A stretch of 7,800 nt of DNA from Coriobacteriales bacterium (GCA_031290695.1 JAITNB010000097.1:1-7800); one strand, 5' to 3'; positions 1 to 6,779 are shown, counted from the stretch's first letter. The notes: a model not told the origin generated them from the letters alone. Program-made: numbers and translations.

Positions 1-162
1 AAGACCAGGCGCGCCATGCTCTCGCGCGCCGTGTGTATGCAGCGCGGCCGCACCCTCGTGGTCAACCTCCCCGGCAGCCTCAAAGCCGCCGCCGAGTGCT
101 TCGACGCCCTCTACGACCAACTCGAACACGCCGTGCAGATGGCCGCCGGAGAAGGCCACTGA
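1..162 (+). CDS. MogA/MoaB-family molybdenum cofactor biosynthesis protein, C-terminal end (partial)
   Basis: The open frame enters at base 1 and ends at a TGA at 160-162, leaving the last 53 residues. They contain a T-x-x-A-M-L-S-R segment, then R-G-R-T-L-V-V-N-L-P-G-S (visible residues 16-26) and a helix with an E-H-A-V ending. L-S-R followed by the N-L-P-G-S/Q loop is the C-terminal signature of the MogA/MoaB/MoeA-domain-3 fold, which binds molybdopterin; MogA adenylylates molybdopterin before molybdate insertion. The short tail after the final helix fits a stand-alone MogA/MoaB protein rather than a MoeA or CinA fusion. The N-terminal half lies outside the window, so MogA and MoaB cannot be separated and no symbol is given. 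It converges on the histidine kinase gene with a 37-nt gap. The family call is fairly secure; the exact function is less so. Confidence 0.8.
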   Translation, partial: KTRRAMLSRAVCMQRGRTLVVNLPGSLKAAAECFDALYDQLEHAVQMAAGEGH

Positions 163-199
163 CGGGGAACTCGGTCTTTCATCATGAGCAAACTACCGC
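163..199. other. Short convergent intergenic gap
   Basis: These 37 bases separate the stop of the molybdopterin gene from the stop of the kinase gene on the other strand. I see no GC-rich hairpin followed by a T-run on either strand, so transcription probably ends by another route or inside the opposing gene. A 6-bp inverted repeat (CGAGGT/ACCTCG, 218-236) lies just inside the kinase 3' end but lacks a clear T-tract. Confidence 0.5.
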
Positions 200-2038
200 T
201 CACATCTTCACATACAGCGAGGTCTTGAATACCTCGTTCTCGGTCTCGTATTTCATGGCGCCGTCGTACTTTTCTACCTCGGCGAGGACAGAGGCCATGC
301 CGATGCCTTTGCCGGTGCGTTTGCGGGAGTAGAAGGCGCCGTTGCGTACCCTGATATGGCCGTCGAAGCTGTTGTCCATGACCACGGTGAGGCGGTTGCC
401 GGCTACCATGGTCTGCAATTTGATGAAGCGCTTGTTCTCGTCAACATAGCGGCACGCCTCGATGGCATTCTCAAAGAGGTTGCCGATGACGACGCAGAGG
501 TCGTTGTCGGGGATGCGGCCGGCCTCGTGGGGGACGACCAGCCGCAGGTCGACCTGGGTCTTGTCTGCCTGGGCGATGCCGAGGTAATGCACAGCGAGGG
601 CGTTGACGGCAAAGTTGTCGCAGAGGAGCTTGTCGGCAACCGTCGGTATATTGCCAGATAATTTATCAATATATTGGATGGCAGCCTCCTCCTCGCCTTG
701 GGCGAGATAGCCCTTGAGGGCGGTGAGTTGATGGCGCAGGTCGTGGCGCAGCACACGCACTTCCTCGTTGCTCTTGGTGAGCGTCTCGTAGAGGGTGCGC
801 TGCAGGTCGAGGTTACGGTTGGTGGCGGCTATCTCGACCTCAAGCCGCGCGTTCTTCTCCGCAGCATCAAGGCCGTCGCTCACATAGCGCCAGGCCAGTA
901 TCGAGAGCTCGAAGATGAAGAACACGACGCCTATCTGAAACAGGAGGTTGTTGATTGCGATGACGTGCGTGAACGAGTTGGCAAGCTCGAGGAGGGTGAA
1001 CACGGCAAGGATGGCGCACGAGATGCCAAACTGTATGGCCAGGGGATTTGCATAGCGCACGTGTTCGATGACGACCCAGATGATAAAGGCCACGAGCGCA
1101 ACAGGCGCGCATATCTCTATATAGGGAGCGCTTTGGGCAAAGGCGAACACCCCTGAGAGATGCAGGATGAGCAGCACGAGGAACGCGGCCCGCACAAGGC
1201 TGTGGAATACCTCAAGGGGCATTTTATGCAGCGGGTTGAGCATGATGAGGCCAAAGCGTATAAACGGTATCGCGAGGATGCAGATGCCTATATAGCTGAG
1301 GTTGTACATGAGAGAGGCCGACGGTATGAAGAACAGTGCGACGTCGTTGCCGCAAAACGTCCACGCGCCGGTTGCCAGGCAACTGAGCCCCAGCCAGATG
1401 AGCGACGACCCTACCTGGACCTTGCGCATGATAGCAAGCCCCACAACAACGAGCGAGATGCCGGTAAGGAGGATGAGGAGCGAGAGGAAGAACGACACCG
1501 CGTTGTGCTCCACGAGGTTCATGAACAGCAGCGACTTGTCGCCCGCGAGCACCTGGGGAAGCTCGAGGTGGTTGGCAAGCTGCGAGAGGCTGTACTCGAA
1601 GCGAAGCTCAAGTGCATCGGTATCCTCGGGCAGGGCGATGGTGTCGACCTCGATAGGCGGCTCCTTTTGGAAGGCTGGATAGGTCCCTGCCGTCCCGCGC
1701 GTGTCATAGAGCTTGTTGTTGACATAGATGCTCAACGGGACATTGACCGTCTTGACGAGCAGGTTGTCAAGCGGCATGGACTCGATCTGCGTCTTGAGGG
1801 TCACCTGGTCAAAGGGTTTGAGGCCCTCGATAGTGGTGGGCAGCGTGATGATCCCACGATTCTCGCCATTTACTTCGTAGGAGAACTCATTAACCGCGCG
1901 CAGCCCGCTGTAGTAGTAGACGACGTTGTTCTTCGCAGAGAGCACCTGGCCTACGAGGAACGCCAGGATAAAGACGATGGCGACTGCATAGGCAACGCCG
2001 ATGACCTTGCCAACCGTCGTGAAGTACCCCGCTCTCAT
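200..2038 (-). CDS. 7TM GHKL sensor histidine kinase, partner of the LytTR regulator
   Basis: Predicted membrane sensor kinase of 612 residues. After one N-terminal membrane helix (about 11-33) comes an extracytoplasmic region (about 34-178) rich in beta-like stretches. Seven further hydrophobic helices follow (about 180-203, 212-229, 241-265, 281-302, 308-326, 335-354, 362-384), a layout like 7TMR-DISM receptors. A charged linker helix (388-425) leads to the kinase core: an L-R-H-D-L-R-H box with H432 as the likely phosphorylated histidine, an N-box I-G-N-L-F-E-N-A-I-E-A (N520, N524), and a G-box G-K-G-I-G-M (576-581). The R-H-D context and GHKL ATPase resemble the AgrC/CitA-like kinases that pair with LytTR regulators. 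I chose the ATG at 2036-2038 because AAGGGG (2045-2050) sits 6 nt upstream. An in-frame ATG at 2099-2101 would overlap the regulator gene by 47 nt and has no SD. The ligand is unknown. Confidence 0.88.
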   Translation of the reverse strand: MRAGYFTTVGKVIGVAYAVAIVFILAFLVGQVLSAKNNVVYYYSGLRAVNEFSYEVNGENRGIITLPTTIEGLKPFDQVTLKTQIESMPLDNLLVKTVNVPLSIYVNNKLYDTRGTAGTYPAFQKEPPIEVDTIALPEDTDALELRFEYSLSQLANHLELPQVLAGDKSLLFMNLVEHNAVSFFLSLLILLTGISLVVVGLAIMRKVQVGSSLIWLGLSCLATGAWTFCGNDVALFFIPSASLMYNLSYIGICILAIPFIRFGLIMLNPLHKMPLEVFHSLVRAAFLVLLILHLSGVFAFAQSAPYIEICAPVALVAFIIWVVIEHVRYANPLAIQFGISCAILAVFTLLELANSFTHVIAINNLLFQIGVVFFIFELSILAWRYVSDGLDAAEKNARLEVEIAATNRNLDLQRTLYETLTKSNEEVRVLRHDLRHQLTALKGYLAQGEEEAAIQYIDKLSGNIPTVADKLLCDNFAVNALAVHYLGIAQADKTQVDLRLVVPHEAGRIPDNDLCVVIGNLFENAIEACRYVDENKRFIKLQTMVAGNRLTVVMDNSFDGHIRVRNGAFYSRKRTGKGIGMASVLAEVEKYDGAMKYETENEVFKTSLYVKM

Positions 2039-2044
2039 CCACTG

Positions 2045-2050
2045 CCCCTT
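2045..2050 (-). promoter_or_regulatory. Shine-Dalgarno deciding the kinase start
   Basis: On the minus strand AAGGGG lies 6 nt before the ATG at 2038 and within the 16-nt gap after the regulator stop. This supports the 612-residue kinase over a longer form beginning 63 nt upstream, which has no SD-like sequence. Confidence 0.7.
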
Positions 2051-2054
2051 GGCC

Positions 2055-2795
2055 TCATTCGCCGCTCCGGGCGCTGTTGAAGAGGTAGTCGTCATAGGCA
2101 TGCTTGAGCTTACGAAAGTCCTTCACGCGGATATAGGCGCGCGCGCCGTTGTCCATGATGAAGTCGGTGTCAACGTCTTCCACATGGTCGAGGTTGACGA
2201 TAAAGGCGCGGTGTGAGCGCAGGAAGCGCGGTGCGGGCAGCATCTTCTCAAGCGCGTCGATGGTCGTGAGCGTGGCGTACTCCCCGTCTTCGGTAAAGAC
2301 CACCGAGCGGCGGTTGTTCGACTCGACATAGAGTATGTCGCTGAGGAGCAGGGTGACGGGCACGCCGTCGACGACGATGCCCAGTGTCGCGCCCTGTGCC
2401 TTGTCGCGCTTGAGAGACGCGAGCTCGAGCGCATCCACCACGTCCTCGGGGTTGATGGGCTTGAGCATGTACTTATACGCATTGAGGCGATACCCCTCGC
2501 GGGTGAAGTCGTCACTGGTGGTGGTGAACACGATGACCACCTGGGCGTCTTTCTCACGAACCGCCTCGGCAGTCTCGACGCCGCTTATCGCACCCATGTA
2601 GACATCAAGGAAGATAAGGTCGTAGGCGCCCTTCTCAAAGACCGCCAACAGGTCCTCGCCACAGAGGTAGTGGGTTGTCTCGGCCACAATGCCGCTCTCC
2701 TCGATAAAGGAGATGAGGATCCTCGCCTCGGTGGGCGTGTCCTCGCAGATTGCAATGCGCAGGGGGTTGTTGCCCGTTGGGGCATCCACGGCCAT
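2055..2795 (-). CDS. LytTR-family response regulator
   Basis: A 246-residue cytoplasmic DNA-binding response regulator. The receiver domain (about 12-130) has the acidic pair E18-D19, the phospho-acceptor D64 in F-L-D-V-Y-M, a hydroxyl residue at T91/T92 in V-F-T-T-T, and K112 in Y-M-L-K-P-I. The C-terminal part (about 138-240) is a LytTR domain, with I-L-Y-V-E-S, the R-F-L-R-S-H-R-A-F-I-V-N motif (190-201) and a conserved L-D-H-V strand. LytTR regulators bind promoter direct repeats and often control peptide-signal or cell-surface genes; the target here is unknown. The ATG at 2793-2795 overlaps the last base of the peptidase stop (TGATG), and GAGGAG at 2801-2806 lies 5 nt upstream. A GTG one codon earlier is too close to that SD. 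The kinase follows 16 nt downstream, so the two form a cognate pair. Confidence 0.93.
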   Translation of the reverse strand: MAVDAPTGNNPLRIAICEDTPTEARILISFIEESGIVAETTHYLCGEDLLAVFEKGAYDLIFLDVYMGAISGVETAEAVREKDAQVVIVFTTTSDDFTREGYRLNAYKYMLKPINPEDVVDALELASLKRDKAQGATLGIVVDGVPVTLLLSDILYVESNNRRSVVFTEDGEYATLTTIDALEKMLPAPRFLRSHRAFIVNLDHVEDVDTDFIMDNGARAYIRVKDFRKLKHAYDDYLFNSARSGE

Positions 2796-3946
2796 CACCT
2801 CTCCTCACCGTTGTAGCGATACGTTATCTCGATAACAAGGCGTGCCAGCGACTCCAGGTCCTCCACGGCCAACTGCTCGTGGCACCCGTGGATGGCGGTC
2901 ATCCCCGTGCCCAGGGTCACGGCGTGCAGGCCCTTCTCGTTGAGCACGTTGGTGTCGGCACCGCCGCCGGTGACCTCGGTGCCGGCCGGTAGGCCCAGTG
3001 CGTGCGCGGCCTCAAGGGCGAGCACCGCCACCGGGTCGTCCTGGGGCAGCTTGAAGCCCCGGTAGTTCTCGGCCCAGGCGACCTCGACGCCCACCGCGCC
3101 GTTGCCCGCGGCGGCACCGGCGGCGGCAGCGCCCTCGGCAGCGGCGGCGCGTAGGCACGCGTCGATGTGTGCGTGTACCTCCTCCACGCGCTCAGGTGTC
3201 TGCGAGCGGCACTCGCCGGTCACCGTGCAGGTAGCGGCGACGATGTTGTTCGCCACGCCGCCCACAACGGTGCCGATGTTGGCGGTCGTCTGCGCGTCAA
3301 GGCGCCCCAGCTCCATCGCCGCGATGGCGTGCGCCGCCATCCCAATGGCCGAGACGCCCGTCTCGGGTGCCACGCCCGCGTGGGCGGCCTGCCCGGTAAA
3401 GGTTGCCGTGAACGAATGATGGTACGGCGCCCCAATGACCACGATCCCCGGGTGCCCCGCTGCGTCGAGCACAAAGCACGGCTCGCCGTCAAATGCCGCG
3501 CCGTCCATCGCCTTGGCACCCAGCAGGTCGATCTCCTCGCCCACGCTCAGCAGGACGACGACACGCGGGTGCGGCAGGTCATGCTCGGCCAGCGTACGCA
3601 CCAGCTCGATAATCGCGGCGACCCCGCACTTATCGTCCCCGCCCAAAACCGTCTCGCCCAGTGAGCGTATGATGCCGTCACTTATAACGGGCCTCACCCC
3701 GATACCCGGCGACACGGTGTCCATATGTGCGGAGAAATACAGGCATCCCGGGGCTGTTCCCGCCAGCGTTGCCGTAAGGTTGCCGGTGTCTGAGCCGGTC
3801 ACTGCCGCAGTGCCGTCGATGCTCACCGTGCATCCGGCCTCCTCGAACGCCCGCTTGCAATACTGGGCGACTGCGGCCTCGTGCAACGAGGGGCTGTCGA
3901 CCTGCACCAGCTCCAAGAAGGTATCAAGCAATCGCTGTGCGTCCAT
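2795..3946 (-). CDS. M20-family metallopeptidase, peptidase T-like
   Basis: A 383-residue cytoplasmic zinc-type exopeptidase with no signal peptide. The M20 catalytic domain shows H74 and D76 in F-S-A-H-M-D-T-V, D104 in L-G-G-D-D-K-C-G (bridging metal ligand), E137/E138 in S-V-G-E-E (general base and ligand), D161 in F-V-L-D-A-A-G, and the final ligand H353 in I-H-G-C-H-E. The lid/dimerisation domain spans roughly 177-290 with the G-Q-A-A-H-A-G motif at 185-191. The L-G-G-D-D-K-C-G and L-D-A-A-G motifs fit the PepT-like (YqjE-type) branch, whose members trim short peptides, rather than the ArgE/DapE or carboxypeptidase branches; the actual substrate is inferred only. Residues about 267-284 form an Ala/Gly-rich low-complexity insertion at the end of the lid domain. 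The ATG at 3944-3946 follows a GGTAGGGA-type SD. The gene overlaps the LytTR gene by one base and lies 62 nt after pyrG. Confidence 0.9.
   Translation of the reverse strand: MDAQRLLDTFLELVQVDSPSLHEAAVAQYCKRAFEEAGCTVSIDGTAAVTGSDTGNLTATLAGTAPGCLYFSAHMDTVSPGIGVRPVISDGIIRSLGETVLGGDDKCGVAAIIELVRTLAEHDLPHPRVVVLLSVGEEIDLLGAKAMDGAAFDGEPCFVLDAAGHPGIVVIGAPYHHSFTATFTGQAAHAGVAPETGVSAIGMAAHAIAAMELGRLDAQTTANIGTVVGGVANNIVAATCTVTGECRSQTPERVEEVHAHIDACLRAAAAEGAAAAGAAAGNGAVGVEVAWAENYRGFKLPQDDPVAVLALEAAHALGLPAGTEVTGGGADTNVLNEKGLHAVTLGTGMTAIHGCHEQLAVEDLESLARLVIEITYRYNGEER
2801..2806 (-). promoter_or_regulatory. Shine-Dalgarno of the LytTR gene, inside the peptidase 3' end
   Basis: GAGGAG on the minus strand is encoded by the last Glu codons of the peptidase and precedes the regulator ATG by 5 nt. 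With the TGATG stop/start overlap, this points to translational coupling of the two genes. Confidence 0.7.
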
Positions 3947-3965
3947 GTCCGTTCCCTACCCCTTA

Positions 3966-3973
3966 CTTATATA
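3966..3973 (-). promoter_or_regulatory. Possible internal promoter -10 for the peptidase/two-component genes
   Basis: On the minus strand a TATATAAG sequence lies about 20 nt before the peptidase ATG, in an otherwise GC-rich neighbourhood. The -10 match is good, but no convincing -35 lies 16-18 nt upstream, where the sequence is AAGCCA-like. This would let the peptidase, regulator and kinase be expressed separately from pyrG. The call is tentative. Confidence 0.3.
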
Positions 3974-3981
3974 TGTCTTTT

Positions 3982-4005
3982 GGCACTGCCTGGCTTAGGC
4001 GTGCC
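3982..4005 (-). other. Hairpin in the pyrG-peptidase spacer
   Basis: Read on the minus strand, GGCAC-GCCT pairs with AGGC-A-GTGCC to give nine base pairs, one bulged A and a 5-nt loop (AAGCC). It starts 3 nt after the pyrG stop. The downstream bases are AAAAGACAT rather than a T-run, so it is not a standard intrinsic terminator in the direction of the operon. It could stabilise the pyrG transcript 3' end or attenuate read-through. Confidence 0.5.
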
Positions 4006-4008
4006 ATC

Positions 4009-5637
4009 CTACTTTCCGTCGTGGCGGGCAATGGACGCACGCACGAACTCCCTGAACAGCGGGTGGCAGCGCGTGGGGCGGCTCTTGAACTCAGGGTGGC
4101 CCTGGCTCGCCACAAACCACGGGTGGTTGGGCAGCTCGACCATCTCGACGAGGCGCTCGTCGGGAGACACGCCGCTCACTACCAGGCCGGCCTGCATCAG
4201 GCGCTCACGAAAGACGTTGTTCACCTCATAGCGGTGCCGATGCCGCTCATAGATGATGGCGTTACCGTAGGCCGCCATGGCCAGGGTCTTCTCCCGCACC
4301 TTACAGGGGTAGGCACCCAGGCGCATGGTGCCCCCCATGTTGTCGATGTCCTCCTGCTCGGGCATGAGGTCGATCACCGGGAAGCGCATCTCATGGCCTA
4401 TCTCGTTCTCGAACTCTGCTGAGTTGGCGTCTTCCATTCCCGCCACGTTGCGGGCAAACTCGCACACCGCCGCCTGCAGGCCCAGGCAGATGCCGAGGAA
4501 AGGCACTTTATGCACACGCGCATGGTTGATGGCGGCGATCTTGCCCTCAAAGGCGCGGATGCCAAAGCCGCCCGGCACCAGGACGCCGTCCATCGTGCCA
4601 AGGACCTTCTTCACGCCGTCGTCGCGCAGGGTCTCGCCGTCAACAAGATGCACGTTGGCCTTGCGGCCGTGAAACACCCCGGCATGGCCCAACGCCTCGA
4701 TGATGCTCAGGTAGGCGTCGGGCAGCGAGACGTACTTGCCCACCACCGCGATGTTCACAGCGGAGGGATCCACGGCGACCTTCTCAAGCTTGGTCACATA
4801 GGCGCGCCAGTCGCGTAGCTCTATGGGGGCGACCTCAAGCCCCAGCGCCTCAAGCACCTTGCGGTCAAAGTCCTGCTCGTGCAGGGCAAGCGGCACCTGA
4901 TAGATGCTCGGCGCGTCGATACACGAGAGCACGTTGGAGACGCGCACGTCGCAAAACAGCGCAATCTTCTCCCGCACCTTGTCCGTTACCTCGTGGTCGC
5001 TGCGGCAGACGATAAAGTCGGGCTGCACGCCTATGGAGCGCAACTCCTTGACGCTGTGCTGTGTGGGCTTGGTCTTGACCTCGTGCGCCGCCGCGATATA
5101 GGGCACGAGCGTCACATGGACAAACACCACGTCGCCCGCAGGCTTGGCCATCTTGAACTGGCGCGCCGCCTCGATAAAGGGCAGGCTCTCGATGTCGCCG
5201 ATGGTGCCGCCTATCTCGGTGATGACGATGTCGGCGCCGCTCTGGTCGGCGATGCGCAGGAGGCGGTCCCTGATGGTGTTGGTCATATGGGGGATCACCT
5301 GCACGGTGCCGCCGAGGAAGTCGCCGCGGCGCTCGCGCGAGATGAGGGACTGATAGATGGAGCCAGCCGTGAAGTTGGACTCGCGCGAGAGGTTCTCGTC
5401 GATAAAGCGCTCGTAATGACCCAGGTCAAGGTCACCCTCGTGGCCGTCGTCGGTGACGAAGACCTCGCCATGTTGGAAGGGGCTCATCGTGCCAGGATCG
5501 ACGTTGAGGTAGGGGTCGGCCTTTTGCATGGTGACCTTGTAGCCGCGCGCCTTGAGCAGATGCCCCAGCGACGCCGCCGTAATGCCCTTGCCCAGCGAGG
5601 AAACCACGCCTCCTGTTACGAAGATATGTTTAGCCAT
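4009..5637 (-). CDS. pyrG: CTP synthase (glutamine-hydrolysing)
   Basis: Converts UTP, ATP and glutamine to CTP, the last step of pyrimidine ribonucleotide synthesis; the active enzyme is a cytoplasmic tetramer. Its 542 residues match the usual length of about 545. The N-terminal synthase domain (about 1-270) has the P-loop-like V-V-S-S-L-G-K-G-I-T with K17, the D-P-Y-L-N-V-D-P-G-T-M-S-P segment (41-53), D71 in D-L-D-L-G-H-Y, and E141 in T-E-I-G-G-T-I-G-D-I-E-S. The class I glutamine amidotransferase domain (about 290-540) has P-G-G-F-G (355-359), nucleophile C384 in G-I-C-L-G, and H514/E516 in Q-G-H-P-E-F. All expected catalytic residues are present. The ATG at 5635-5637 is preceded by AGGAAGG (5645-5651) at 7 nt. 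It lies 29 nt after the MraY-like gene, so the two are probably co-transcribed. The identification is secure. Confidence 0.98.
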   Translation of the reverse strand: MAKHIFVTGGVVSSLGKGITAASLGHLLKARGYKVTMQKADPYLNVDPGTMSPFQHGEVFVTDDGHEGDLDLGHYERFIDENLSRESNFTAGSIYQSLISRERRGDFLGGTVQVIPHMTNTIRDRLLRIADQSGADIVITEIGGTIGDIESLPFIEAARQFKMAKPAGDVVFVHVTLVPYIAAAHEVKTKPTQHSVKELRSIGVQPDFIVCRSDHEVTDKVREKIALFCDVRVSNVLSCIDAPSIYQVPLALHEQDFDRKVLEALGLEVAPIELRDWRAYVTKLEKVAVDPSAVNIAVVGKYVSLPDAYLSIIEALGHAGVFHGRKANVHLVDGETLRDDGVKKVLGTMDGVLVPGGFGIRAFEGKIAAINHARVHKVPFLGICLGLQAAVCEFARNVAGMEDANSAEFENEIGHEMRFPVIDLMPEQEDIDNMGGTMRLGAYPCKVREKTLAMAAYGNAIIYERHRHRYEVNNVFRERLMQAGLVVSGVSPDERLVEMVELPNHPWFVASQGHPEFKSRPTRCHPLFREFVRASIARHDGK

Positions 5638-5666
5638 GCAACTTCCTTCCTGTCCCCTACATTCTA
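5638..5666 (-). other. Intra-operon spacer with the pyrG Shine-Dalgarno
   Basis: This 29-nt gap between the MraY-like gene stop and the pyrG start carries AGGAAGG at 5645-5651 on the minus strand, 7 nt before the pyrG ATG. I see no promoter or terminator in it. Confidence 0.6.
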
Positions 5667-6542
5667 CTACTTCTCTGGCCGCCCCAGGCCATCCAAGAAC
5701 GAAAGGAGCCGGTTTCCATCAACAATCTTCGAAAACGATACGCGCTCGCTTAGTACGTTCACGGAGAAAAGCGCTACGGTAAGCAGTGCCAGCCCCCACA
5801 ACGGCAGAGAGGTCGCAAGCAGAAAGCCCAGGAACGCCCCCATCGAGTTGGCGCCCGCATCGCCCAGCATGCCCTTCTCCCCTGCATCAAAGCGCCACAC
5901 GGCCACGAGTGGCCCCAAACCCGCCAGTGCCAGCGCGGCCATGTCCCAGCCGCCCAGCTTCACAATGCCGCTTATGCCTACAACCACCAGCGTGGCGATG
6001 AGCCCCAACAGGTACATCTTGCCCGCCCTGCCGGGACGCAGGTCAAAGAGGTTCATGAGATTGGCGGTAAGCGCAATCACACAGGTCACGAGCACAATAC
6101 GCACCAACGACAGCGGCCCATCCCAATACAGCGAGACGGCCGTGAACAGGCTCAGGAATCCGATGCCGATGAACTTGACCCCGCCCGTTGTGAGCGCCCC
6201 ATGGCGCAACGCGTGCAGATGCCCGCGAAAGCCCTTGGCCGTCTTGTCACCAACCCAGTCGTCAAACAGCCCAAAGGCACACGACCCCGCAATGAGCGGG
6301 AACAGCGGCACCAGGTAGCTCACCCATGCTGGCTGCCCAACACCCAGGGCAACCAACAGATGCGCTCCCACCCAATACGACACCAGCCACACAAACCACA
6401 CGATGCCAAGCCCGTTATAGACCTGTACGCCACGGTAATTGGCCACATGAGGGGCGGTTCTTTCAAGGGAGGCCGATAACATCGCCATCACCACAACCGG
6501 GATGACAACGCAATAGATGAGCGCGTGTATAAGACCAATCAC
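5667..6542 (-). CDS. MraY/WecA-family polyprenyl-phosphate sugar-1-phosphate transferase homologue
   Basis: A polytopic membrane protein of 291 residues with about nine or ten hydrophobic helices. Family signatures are N-Y-R-G near residue 35 followed by N-G-L-G-I (43-47), the catalytic Asp pair D94-D95 in F-G-L-F-D-D-W-V-G-D, N161-x-x-N164-x-x-D167 in N-L-M-N-L-F-D, and G-M-L-G-D-A-G-A-N (224-232). Such enzymes join a sugar-1-phosphate to undecaprenyl phosphate on the cytoplasmic face. True MraY continues after N-L-x-D with D/G-x-x-G-L; here L-R-P-G-R-A-G-K follows, so this belongs to a divergent branch, and neither a peptidoglycan nor a teichoic-acid role can be assumed. The frame is open upstream to an ATG at 6713, but that extra segment lacks family similarity. 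The GTG at 6540-6542 begins right at the first membrane helix, after AGGAAGG 12 nt upstream. First gene of the operon. Confidence 0.85.
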   Translation of the reverse strand: MIGLIHALIYCVVIPVVVMAMLSASLERTAPHVANYRGVQVYNGLGIVWFVWLVSYWVGAHLLVALGVGQPAWVSYLVPLFPLIAGSCAFGLFDDWVGDKTAKGFRGHLHALRHGALTTGGVKFIGIGFLSLFTAVSLYWDGPLSLVRIVLVTCVIALTANLMNLFDLRPGRAGKMYLLGLIATLVVVGISGIVKLGGWDMAALALAGLGPLVAVWRFDAGEKGMLGDAGANSMGAFLGFLLATSLPLWGLALLTVALFSVNVLSERVSFSKIVDGNRLLSFLDGLGRPEK

Positions 6543-6554
6543 AACGTAACAGTG

Positions 6555-6561
6555 CCTTCCT
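6555..6561 (-). promoter_or_regulatory. Shine-Dalgarno supporting the GTG start of the MraY-like gene
   Basis: AGGAAGG on the minus strand lies 12 nt before the GTG at 6542. The spacing is slightly long, but no other ATG, GTG or TTG in frame falls closer. The same heptamer precedes pyrG. Confidence 0.5.
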
Positions 6562-6600
6562 GTGTCGATTGCGTCCTGGCCCCCCAAACTGTCTGCAACC

Positions 6601-6629
6601 AGTCTAGCCCAAAACCACCCCGTTTTCGA
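6601..6629 (-). promoter_or_regulatory. Candidate promoter of the minus-strand operon
   Basis: On the minus strand a TCGAAA -35-like box (6629-6624) is separated by 17 nt from TAGACT (6606-6601). Each matches the sigma-70 consensus at four of six positions. Transcription would start near 6594, giving a leader of about 50 nt that carries the AGGAAGG SD. The assignment rests on the sequence match and position alone. Confidence 0.4.
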
Positions 6630-6745
6630 GAAGAAACCACCAGAAGACAGCAAAGGGACGCAAAGAGCAGGGAAGGCAGGGAGAAAGCCAGCAGACACTA
6701 AAAGTGGTGGCACCTTGTGTAGAAAGAATATGCGATTTATGAGTT

Positions 6746-6773
6746 TTGCATATGTGCAATACTATGTTAGACT
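6746..6773 (+). promoter_or_regulatory. Candidate leaderless promoter and possible operator of the HTH gene
   Basis: A TTGCAT -35-like box (6746-6751) is followed after 16 nt by TAGACT (6768-6773), which fits the TANNNT -10 of actinobacterial leaderless genes. The A of the ATG lies 7 nt beyond the box, where transcription would be expected to start. The -35 also forms half of an inverted repeat, TTGCA-TATG-TGCAA (6746-6759), a plausible operator for the HTH protein made from this promoter. Autoregulation is inference. Confidence 0.5.
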
Positions 6774-6779
6774 ATACGT

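Larger units (their letters stand above)
6543..6779. other. Divergent intergenic region
   Basis: This is the 237-nt region between the start of the minus-strand operon and the start of the plus-strand HTH gene. It holds candidate promoters for both directions, the SD of the MraY-like gene, and an AT-rich stretch (about 6717-6780) that contrasts with the rest of the window. The minus-strand frame stays open through 6713 but looks non-coding. Confidence 0.6.

Noticed and set aside
218..236. CGAGGT/ACCTCG inverted repeat as a terminator for the convergent genes
   Set aside because: The stem is only 6 bp, the loop is 7 nt, it lies within kinase codons, and no proper T-run follows on either strand.
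1160..2080. Long plus-strand open frame opposite the kinase
   Set aside because: It lies antisense to membrane-helix codons, is extremely rich in Glu/Arg/Asp, has no SD and no family motif.
2039..2101. Longer kinase beginning at the ATG at 2099-2101
   Set aside because: It would overlap the LytTR gene by 47 nt and has no SD, whereas the ATG at 2038 has AAGGGG 6 nt upstream and begins just before the first membrane helix.
4879..6318. Long plus-strand open frame opposite pyrG and the MraY-like gene
   Set aside because: It is antisense to two well-supported genes, its translation is low-complexity and charged with no recognisable domain, and it spans the gene boundary. Such frames are expected opposite GC-rich coding DNA.
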